Source of the DNA: Corbicula japonica
Lineage: Eukaryota; Mollusca; Bivalvia; Venerida; Cyrenidae
Length of the DNA stretch: 64,000 bases
Direction of reading: 5' to 3'
Assembly (NCBI GenBank): GCA_038501625.1
Contig: JAZAYU010001098.1
Location: 24,685-88,684, forward strand
The notes beneath the pieces are model-generated. The model did no database searches, was not told the origin of the DNA, and saw only the letters and a program-made list of their open reading frames with translations. Each line of letters begins with the position of its first letter. The first letter of the stretch is position 1. Positions 27,301 to 39,300 of this stretch are shown one piece after another. Both the position numbers and the translations under genes were made by a program.

Positions 27301-30300
27301 TGTTCTCATTTTAACCCGTCTTTAACAGCCACATGTGTAGAGCAGCCACTTTTTGTCACTCCCTTGGGTGGCTGCTAAAGATAGGTTTGACTGTATGTAC
27401 AGGTTTTATAGCAGGGCAAACAGTCTAGATCGAGATGGTCTGGCATATCTATGCCATTTGATCTTGATCAACTCTTATCGCTTCTAAGTCAGAAATAATC
27501 TAGTCAGAACTGTTATCAGTAAAATAACCTGTTACTGATGTCGTGCAGTGATGATTACGTATATCAGGGCTATCCGATCAACCTTTTTTGGGGTTGTCCT
27601 GGTTAGCTATGTTGGTTGCGTGATCGGAATTGCAGGGCTAGGCGCTGTCGCCATGACGGTGCGGGAAAACTCCCAGGTAGAGGGAATGGGAATATCATTT
27701 GAAATTCACAGTAGCACTATTTGTACAGTGTGGCAGCCGTAAAAAGTCTCCCCTGTACATATAGTCAGTACTGTATCAGTAAAATAACCCGTTACCGATG
27801 TCATGCAGTGATGATTACATATATCAGGGCTATCGGCTGTCACCATGATGGTGAGGGTTTGCTCCCAGGTAGAGGCAATATCTAATGCATCTTAAGCAAA
27901 CATCCTTAACAGGTGGCATGGATGTATTGACAGATCTAGATCTACACTTTTCACCCTGGCATGGGATAACAGCCATTATGAAAAGGGTTATGTTAAAAAT
28001 AGATTGCATATCAATCATAGTGGTTCCATTTACTGTTGAACCCACCAATGACAAGAATTTTAATACTTTTATCTGCTAATGCAGCAGCATGTGATCAAAT
28101 ATAGTAATTTTAACTTCATTTGGAGAAAACAACATGCTTAAAGTAATAAGAGGAAATGAGAAAAAGTACCTTGCAAATAACCTGTCAAGTAAACCAAAGA
28201 AAATTGCAAATTACCTGTCATGTGCACCAAAGAACCTTACATCCACCTGTCCGTCCACCTCACGTAAAGCTTTGGATGGCCAGAATGGGTAACCTTTCAA
28301 TTTAGCCCATACCAACGTATGTGGTACTCTCTGAAACAAAACAAAAAAAAACACAAGTGATGTAGTTACATAAACAGTTTTTTTTTAAAAGCTTTCAGCA
28401 GTTAAACTAGAATGTGTCCTTGGACACTGATGCCCCCACTGCTGCAATAAAATCTGTAATAACAAAGGGCCATAACTCTGGTAAAAATGGTCGCAGGAAA
28501 AAAATCCTTAATTATGATCATCTACAAATCCTGCTTGATCATCAGTGCAAGTTTAAAAGAAATTCATCTAATAGTTTAGGAGTTGATGCCACAAAATTTG
28601 GGGACTTACGGACATACCTACATACGGAACGACGGATGAGTGCAAGCTATATGCCTCCCACTTTGTGGGGGCATAATTTGTGGGGGCATAAAAAGTACAA
28701 AATTGGGGATTAAAAGTTTTAGTGACAACATTAAAATTGATATTGCCTCTACCTGGAAGCGAACCAGGACCGTCACGGCAACAGCGCCTAGCCCTGCAAT
28801 TTGGAAAACTCAACCAATAGAGCTAACCTGGACAACCCTTAAAAAGGTTGATTGGATAGCCCTGATATACCTTATCATCACTGCACCACATTTGTAATGG
28901 GTTATTTTACTGATAACAGTACTGACTATATGTACGGGGAGACTTTTACGGCCACCACACGACACTAATATCACTACTGTTAATAAAAGGGTTAAGATGA
29001 CATTATAATGACAGCTGATTAACTAATATGTCTACACGAATCTGTTACTTACACATGTTTCAGAGAACCAGTCGTCATTTTTGCGCACACAGGAATTTAG
29101 ATAACAATCAGGACACAGCTCTATCTCGTTCATCTACAATGTAATAAAATCTGTTGTGTTAATAATCAAATGCTCTTCAAAAGTCATTCAAATTCTAACA
29201 ATCTTTCTTTTTTGTTTACATCCATAACCACTGAAAAAACAAAAAGTTGAATTCATCTCCATCAGTCAAGAAATTTGTTCATGCATATAAGCTGTGGTCT
29301 CATAATGACCTGCTGGTCTAACAATTTTACTAAAACTGAGCTTAAAGGCCCAAATTTTTAAAATAAAAAAAAAATAAAAAAAGCTGCACTTCTGGGAAAG
29401 ACAGTGACCTCCAGGCTCCACTGTTTGTTTTTGCTCTTTTACCCCTTAAAAATTAATGTTTGCCTTAAGTATGTAAATCCATTATGTCTGTTAAGGGTTC
29501 TTTATCGTTGATTTAACTTTATTTCTTATTTTTTAAATTTAAGAAAAAACTTGCTTCCATATTCTTTATTACAATTTTACTCTATAACAAAAGCAATCAC
29601 CACAATTTTTATAAATTAATCTGCTCTTCCTCTTAAAATTAATGGCAGCCATAAATATTTATTTTAAAGTTCTATACTGCTGAGCAAACAAATTTTTCAT
29701 TAGAATTTTACTTTAAAACAGGAAAACAATTACCTCATGTTTGCAAATCTTGATGATCATTTTGGCACTGGTTGTAAGTTTGTTATGGGCTGAAAGTACA
29801 AGAGAACGGTCATTAAAATGGTCTTATCATATATACATTCCTACTTAATATTAGTATTTTAATATTTTAATTGTCAATTATAAACAGGGCTGGATGCAAG
29901 ATTTAAGGTGGAACACGCCCCAAATTTTTTTTCAAGTTTCCTACGAAAATTCACATACATATAATCAAGCATATAACTGATTTGGATGCATGCTTTCTTT
30001 TTTAGTATTACAAGACGTTTCAAAACTACAAGCCTTAAAAGTATATCACTAACGTCACTTTTGAGATGTCTGACAAATTTCCCCCGTTCAAACAACAAAA
30101 GCCAATATTTCAGTTAATTTTAGGTTGATTGCTATGAAATTACATCACCTAGAAAAATCTGTCACCTTGGGTAAACTGTTTCTGTGGGAACTCGGATCAC
30201 CTTGGGTGACAGATTTTTCTATTTTCGCTTCACTATCATGCGAGATACTTAATTTTTTTTCGAAGGAAAATATATTGTTCACAAGCTTACACAAGTGACA

Positions 30301-33300
30301 TCCTATCTAGTATTTGATGTCATGTAACCAAGTTAGTGAGGTCACTTCAAAATTAAGTTTACCGGTACAGTATTAAATCAGGTTCAGGTTAAATCATAAG
30401 TTCACCATTCAGTGACAACAGCAACACACCAAGCTAATGCTTTTATTGCAAGTAACAAGAATTTCTATCACAGCGAGGTGCATGATGTGCAGATTTTCCT
30501 TATCATTATACAATTCAATCTGTGCTAAAAAGCACCTGTAAACAAAGCCCATCTGAGGATAAAGACCACATTTTATTTCTCCCACTGACCAATATAAAAA
30601 ATAAAACCCCTGTAAATAAAGACCAGATGCCTTCTGAGACAGATGTATGGGATTTTCCCCGAGTGGTCTTTAAAGACTGGTTAGTCTGACTTACGTACCT
30701 CCATTATAGATAATACAGTTATGTAGGATCCATTTAGCATCGGCCAAAAGGGCTTCCGTACAACCATACATCTTCTGCTTTATGTTCTGCAATAGCAATA
30801 GCATAGCTTTATGTTCTGCAATAGCAAAAACAAATCACAGTTAATCCCACTAGCTGATTTAGACAGAACACACCTGGCATGCGACCCATCTAAAATTGTC
30901 CTAGTTAATGTTTTATCTCAATATCCCAGAAGATATATAAATCAATTTATTTATGCTTCGCCACTTGTGAAAATAACAATTCTGGAGCTAACTCGGTGAA
31001 ATAATTTCTATCTTACACTGGTAAAAACAAATGTCCTATATATATACACTATTTTAGCAAAGTGTTCTTTTGGGAATGATTTTAACAGTCTATTAACTTT
31101 TTAAAATGAAGTTCTTTTCAGGTTTTGTGTTGAGGGGTGCAAATTTTATGGCTGTACATTTTAGGTTACACTCCCTAAGTGTTCCCCGTCCAACAACAGA
31201 TCTTAGATCCCCAACTGATTCCTTAATCTGCTCTATTAGTTAATTTAACCCTTTTACCCCCTACTCATGAATACAGCTTATATTTCCTGTGCAACCAGTG
31301 CAGACCCAGATCATACTGAACATCCCAAGAGATTAATCAAATTTTGCTTATAGATTTGTTAGGTTTTATTTCTGACCATGAGTATACAACAATTTCAGCA
31401 AAACATAAAAAGGCTAATAGATATTGCATGACAGTAATACATGAGTACCATAACAGTGAATAAGCATTATATTTAACTATGATTTATGATGTCAAATTTC
31501 ACTACAACATCTTCTTTTATGGCAAATCTCAAAATTATATTAACATCAACCAAGAAATTAAACTGGAAAATCAGCAGTAATTAAACTTTTTCCTCCATAT
31601 ACATGCCTTTATGGCATGGGCTAACAGTGTGGAGCTAGATCAGACCGCACATCGGTGCCATCAGATAAGGATCTGCACTGTTCACTCATTGATTTATTAG
31701 GTTGCGTCTGAGCAAAAAGGGAACAGTGCAGATCCAGATAAGATGGCATGGATGCCACCGGGGTCGGAGGTTATAAAGCTGAGATTGGAAACCAGTCTCA
31801 AATCTCAAGCATCTGATTGGCTGAAATGGCGACAGGTCGCCATTTCAGCCAATCAGATGCTTGAGATTTGAGACTGGTTTCCATGCTCAGTTTTATAACC
31901 TTCAGCCCTGAACTGGATCTACACTGTTGGCATATGCATCAATGCGTATATATGGAGAAAAATGTTAAGATACCTTTTCTAGTGTAGAAAGATCCATAGG
32001 GTGGAAGATGTAATCTGAGTAGTTGGGGACAGCATTCTGATCTACAGGCTTGTGAAATGGCTCACTCTACAACACAATAAAACAATACACATTTGAAAAC
32101 CAGTCTAAATTTTCTGAACACAATACAAATACATTTGAAAACCAGTCTAAATTCTCTGAACACAATACAAATACATTTGAAAACCAGTCTAAATTCTCTG
32201 AGCTCCGATCAGCTGCTTTCTTATCTAAAGGCTTATGAATAGCTCACTCTACAACACAATACAACAATACATTATGAACATGACTGTGAGATTGAAAACC
32301 AGTCTTAATTCTCTAGCTTGTGATAAGACAGTTTGAAGACTGACTTAATCTGAACCAATTAAATGCTCAAGATGGTAGGCCTATTTTCTGTATCCTTTTT
32401 CAACAAAATATTATACTTTTATCATCATGGGATGACAATAAATGTGTCATATTTTCCTATCATATTCTTTAGTGGATTTATAATTGAAAATCATTAGAAA
32501 CTGATTAACACACCTCAAAAATGCAAGAATTCGACTTTCATTGTCAAGTGACAAAAGCATACATCATTGGATGAATTTGATAACAATGGTCTGAAACATT
32601 TATAAAAACAATGAAGAAAATCTGTTTTTTTTATAGGTGCCTAAAAATATTTTCAATGAGACCTCTACCCTTTACCTCATTGATATGACTTAAAACCCAT
32701 GAGTGAACAGTGTAGATTCAGACAAGTCAGCACAACCGTGCCATCTGATCAGGATCTACACAGATTACTTTTAGATTGATTAGGTTATACCTGACCTATA
32801 AAAACTGTGTGGATTCATATCAGATGGCAAGGATGTGCCAGCTGATTATCATCTATACTGGTCATTAAATGTGATAATTAGCATATACATGGAGAAAAGG
32901 ATTAGTGTGTTTAACCCTTTCCTCCGTAGATCCCATATAGATATAATTGCCTGGGCGAACAGTTTAGATCCAGATCAGCGGGCACATCCATGCGGTCTGA
33001 TCAAGATCTAAACTGTTCGCTTTTTGATTCATTATGTTATTTCTGACCGAAATGCGACCAGTGCAGATCCTGATCAGACCGCACGGATGTGCCGGCTGAT
33101 CTGGATCTACACTTGTTGCGCATGTGTAAAAATGCGTATATATGGAGGAAAGAGTTAAGCCTGCAATTTAGTTTTTTATCCTTACCCCACTATGTTTCAT
33201 TCTGTCTAGAGCATACTTCAACAGTGTACATAACTGCTCTATGGTCAACATCTCCATTGACTTGGATCGGGTATCCACACACTCTGCTCGCATTATTTTC

Positions 33301-36300
33301 TGAAACAGGAATTCAAAACCATTTTCAGTGTGGCCATATCACACGGTTTATGACGTTATTTTTCAATATTACGGCAAGAAAAGGTAGTTGACAAACCCAT
33401 CGCTTCAAATCTTCAAAGCCTTGTATGTATTTAATTAGTTCACTATTTTCGATGACTTTTGTGCACTATAAAGGGAAAGCTGAACACTAGCCACAGCTGT
33501 CAATACATTTGTAATCTTGTATTTACTTTTGTCTGTGATTCAGGGCAAATAATGAAACTGAATGAAAAATATTCAGTATTTGCTCCGGATCACAAAAAAA
33601 GCCTAAAATCCCCTGCATAAAAATGACCCCAAGCTCAGAATTAGGTGGGGTCAAAAGTGGTAAAATTCAATTTTGCTTCAAACAAATTGTCGTTTGCATC
33701 TACTGAAATCCCTGACCTGGGTAAGAGATCAATGAAAAACTTATGTATATATACCTCACATTCTGGGCACACCCAGGCTTGTGGTAAGGCCGCACTGAGA
33801 CCCAAACACTTGGTGTGATACACTCTAGGACAAAGCTCGCAGCACACAAGGGTCCCTTCTTTATGACACAACCAACAGAAGTAGTCATTTTCATTGTCCT
33901 AAAACAGTTAGACAAATTTTTATTACGTTACAACCGACTAGCAATTAAACCCATTCCTTCACATTTTTACATTTGTGACCAGTGTAGATCCAGATCAGCC
34001 GGCACACTGTGCCATCTGATCTGGATTCTGCATTGTTCACTTTTTGGTCAGAAATAATCTAATAAAAAATCAAAAAGTGAACTGTGTAGATCCTGATCAG
34101 ATGGCACAGATGTACTGGCTGATTTGGATCTACACTATTCCCGCACGCCATATAGCCGAATAATATTTTTATAAGGAGGAAAGCCAGCCAGGTGGAACAT
34201 GGGTTCTGCCTGTCGTCTTGACGGGAAGAACATCTAATAAAGTTTCATGATATTCATTCCAGGGGGTTCAGAAGGTATGAACTGGACACGAAATATATGG
34301 TTCAAATGTTCGAACACCACTGGCGACCTCAACCTTGAGCCTGACACATGAAATATGGGTTCTGCACGTCGTCTTGATTGGGAGAACATTAAAGTTTCAT
34401 GAAATTCCTTCTATGGGTTGAAAAGTTATGGACTGGACACAAAATGTACACATGGATGAAGACCATTGCTATATCTCCCTCCTGCTACGCGGCAGGGGAT
34501 AATAAAGTTACAAATGTTTTTGCTATTAGCACAGAAAAAAGTTAGCCCACCTCTCCGCTACCATTATTTCTGCCAATCTTTCGCTTCTTTGGAGGAGGAT
34601 GGTCAGCTGACAAGCCGTCGTGAGGCGTCATCAACGACTGAGATTGCCTCTTTTTTAATCCCGTGGTTGGAGTTGTTTTGGATGGTGGTGTGTCACCTGT
34701 CATGTTAAGGTTGCAAAATTAACATACACATTTATTGCTAAACTTGGTTTACAGTGATTTTCCAATTCTAAAAGGCACTAATCCCCTTTCGATAAAACCC
34801 TAACTGATCAAAATTGATTTTGTCCATCTAATCAAAGGTTTGTCAGAAATGCATGCTGATCTGTACCTTAATTAACCCTTTCCTGTATAGATACACCTTT
34901 ATTGCTAGGGCGAACAGTTTAGATCCAGATCAGCCGGCACATCCGTGCTGTCTGATCAGGATCTAAACAGTTTGCTTTTTGATTCATTAGGTTATTTCTG
35001 ACCAAAATGCAACCAGTACAGATCCTGATCAGACGGCACAGATGTGCCAGTTGATCTGGATCTACACTGGTCGCACATGCATAAAAATGCGTATATATCA
35101 AGGAAAGGGTAAACTGCCCATGGGATGTAAGCTTTATCTTATGTAGTACATGGTTTAAGGTGCCTGGTAATGCACAAGGATAAAAATTTAAGTATGGATC
35201 TACACTTCTCCCTATTTGGTCAAATGTGATCGATAATTGTTTGGAAACAACCTAATTAATCAAAAAGCGAAAAGTGCAGATCCTGGTCAGATGGCATGGA
35301 TATTCTTGCTGATCTGGATCTACACTGGTCAAACATATAAAATGTACAGGGTTAAAATCCTACTTTTTGAAATCTGCTTCATTATCTGTTCCAGCTCCGC
35401 CTTCTCTTGTTTTGCCGAGATGGTCATGGTACCGTTCATTTGTATACTTCCTGTAGCCAGCCGGGTTCGAATCTTAGGCGTGCTCCCTGGGGCACTCCCT
35501 GGAGTCCCAACCACCTGACCTTTCGGCGTACTCCCAGGCATTCCTGCAACATGTTGTTTTGCAGCGCTCCCTGGTGTTATGGTAGCATGACTTTTAGGTG
35601 TGTTCTGCGCGGACTGTGGTGTGGATATCCCAGCAGATACTTGAGTACCGTCAATGCTTTCATCGGTATTACTTGCAACACAGGATTTTGGGGTGGATTC
35701 TACAGAAGCTGGCGTCTTTGGTGTGCTGCCTGGTGTCTTATCTGTTCCAAGATAATAATAAACTAACAATACAGTGGTTTATTTTTTGGATCATTATTTA
35801 ATTTCGGGGATGAATTTTTACAAAGATGCTTTAAATGATAAATTTCTCACAATCTTATCTGTTTCTAGATAAAACTTTCAATACGGTGGTATCATAATAT
35901 TTTGGGGTTGTCCTGTTATTGTATAGCTTTTAATTTTGCGGGACGAATTTTTGCACATATGCTATAATTGATATTATTTGAAATACACGCCCTGTTTCCA
36001 AACATACCAATCATTAAAAGCCAAAGATTTCAGATAGATGCCTTATCCCAATTTATTATAACCCTTTCCTCCATATATGCAGGGTTTATTGCATTTGCAG
36101 CCAGTGTAGATCCAGATCAGCCAGCACATCTGTTACCTCTGAGCAATATCTACACTGGTCGCTTCTTAGGACAGAAATAACCTAATGAATTTAAAAGCGA
36201 ACAGTGTAAATCCAGAAATAGATGGCATGAATGTGCCGCCAGCTGATCTGGATCTACAATGTTTGCCCATCTATAACATCCATATCCCATGGAGTAAAGG

Positions 36301-39300
36301 TATAAACCTGTACTGCACGAATTGGTCAAGCCGATCTGAACAGACAATAGCAGAAAATAATTCTAGACTTTTCTGAATTTATCTTGGCCAGCAATTTTGC
36401 TAAATTCACCAATTTTTTTTGCAGACCACATGCAAATGAAAAAGTCTGAATTTCAGTGTTAAGTGATGTAACCCTAGACAGTGCATGAATTTATTATAAA
36501 CTGTAAGCGTTAGACGAATCAATAAAGGCTGTCCAATATTCTGCCCAGTGGGCTAGATCAAATAATGGCAGCTTGAAACAGGATCTTCTCATAGATCAAT
36601 AAAATCTTACAATGCCATTGTTATCTTTTGGGGGACTTTTTGTTAAGCCTTTCCTCCATAAATATGGGTTTAATCACAAGTGCAAACAGTGTAGGTCTAG
36701 ATCAGCTTGCACATCCATGCCATCTGATCAGGATCTACACTTGTTTGCTTTTTGATTCATTAGGTTATTTCTGACCAAGAAGCAAACAATGTTGATTCTA
36801 ATCAGATGGCACTCACGGATATGCAAGCTGTATCCAAGATCATAAAACTTAATCTGGAGATCAGTCTCAAGTCTCAAGCATCTGATTGGCTGAAATGGCG
36901 ACCAGTCGCCATTTCAGCCAATCAGATCCTTGAGATTTGAGACTGATCTCAAAACTAAGTTTTATGATCTCGGGCCCTGATCTGGATCTACACTGTTCAC
37001 ATTTGGATGACAGCAATATCTTATGGAGTAGACAATTATCAACCCTTTCCTCCAAAGACACACCTTTATTGCATGGGCTAACAGTTTAGATCCAGATCAG
37101 CCATCTGATCAAGATCTAAACTGTTCACTTTTTGATTCATTAGGGTATTTCTGACCAAAATGCGACCAGTGCAGATCCTGATCAGACGGCATGGATGTTC
37201 TGGCTGATCTGGATCTACACTGGTCGCACATGCGTAAAAATGTGTATAATATTATATGGATGACAGGGTTAAATCAATACAAACAAGTTGTGAACCGCAC
37301 TATCCACTGAATTCTAAAAAGAATTATATGATTCACTTGATCTGAAAAACATCAAGTCTGTTGATTGTCCCTACAGTTTGTGTGTAGAACCTATGGGGGA
37401 TCCAGTGGGGTTTCAGAGGAGTTATTCAATATGGAGGAAAAAGGGGACTAGTGTTGAGATCCTGATCAGACTGCACAGATAATTGGGCGATCTGGATCTA
37501 ATCTGGTGGCAAATGGGATATAAGTTGTTTCCATGGAGTTAAGGATTATAGATTTTCCTAAAATACTTATCCTTAAATGAAAATTGAAATAACCTTTAAG
37601 ATTGTGTCTCAAACATTCATTTTAATTACACCTGAATGGGATATTTGCCAAGAATTTTATTGTGAATATAATAAAGTACATTTAACCAGGCTTGTGATAC
37701 GTTTAGATCTTGATTTAATTGCAGATCTTATCTGTTTTCTAGATGTATTGAGAATACTTCTTAGACTGAAAGATGAACAGTGTAAATCCAGATTACCCCG
37801 AACATCCATGCCATCAGATAGGGATCCTCACCTGTTGCATCTTCGTCTGATTAAACCTAATAGATCTTAAAAAGGAAAGTGTAGATCCTGATCAGATAGC
37901 ATGGATCTGCGCTGGCTAATCAGGATCTGCACTGTTCGCCCATGCAATAATGGTGTACCTGTGGAGTAAATGGTTAAAAAGACTGTGATTCTGTCATAAA
38001 TGAAAGTCATATATCTATAACAAGTATTTAATGACTTATCCTTATTAAACACTGATACCCTACCATTTATTCTAATACAGAATTCAAAACAGGCTGTTAT
38101 ATATTTGTACAGAATGTATTACCTGCAAAAAAAGTTAATGCATTACTTCATATACAAACCACTTACATAAAATCTAGGTCATTAATGTCAGAGTTTCAAA
38201 TACATGGCGATGACTCACACTGAAAACTTGCATAAATTCTAGTGTAGCATACAATCGGTTTTTACATTCCACATTCCTAATAATACCTGTAAATGCAGCC
38301 AGGGGTATGTTTGCTACAGAGCAAAATGACTTTTAGTATAATAATGAATCGTTATTATGATTCAACTGAAAAAGATCAATGACGTTTAACACATTGTTTG
38401 ATATAAATCAGCGTTTTATCGCAAGTGCGAACAGTGTATATCTAGATCAGCTGGCACACCCATGCAGTCTGATAGCGATCAACATTGTTCAATTTTTGAT
38501 TCATTAGGTTATTTCTGACCGAACGGTCTTAATCCTGATCTGAGAGCAAAGACATGGTAACTGATCTGGATCTATACTGTTCTCCCATGTGATAAAAGTG
38601 GTATAAATTACCGTATAATGGGGTTTATTCCCGAGCAGAATATTTTTGCTATTTTCGCGATCGTCATGAATTCGCTAAAATAATATACGTCAAATATTCC
38701 CAACTTTACTTTTGCGAAGTACCTTTACTGCTAGACATTACTGTATGCTTGATTAAAACTGCCGTTGCTATTTCTTTATGTTTTCACTATACAGTACATG
38801 GAGAAAAGGGTTAAATTAGATATGACGTTTTGTCATGTCAGGTTTGTCACAGATGTGACAGCTAATCTAGATCTAAACTGTTTGCCCATACAATAAAAGT
38901 TGTTTCTATAAAGGAAAAGGTTAATTAAAATACCAGAATAACAGATTCAAATTGTGAATCTGTATAATTCAACCGATTACAGTATAATTCAACCGATTAC
39001 AGTATAATTCAACCGATTATAGTACAGTAGAATCCTCTTATTTGAATAGTCTATTTGTCAGGATCCTCGATTCAATTAACCAGAGTTTCATAAAAGACAG
39101 AGCTTACAAATTCTCAGTTTTGTCAGTGGTGGGTGGGGTAATGCGCTCAGAAATATATCTGTATCATCCTGTTCAATAAAATCCGTTTTGAAAATAACCA
39201 ATACTATGTAAATGTGCTGTGTATACGTTTGATTCTTTCGACCTTGCGCCGTTTCAAAAATTTTTTATTTTGCCGACATAGTCGACTCATTTTCTTTCGT

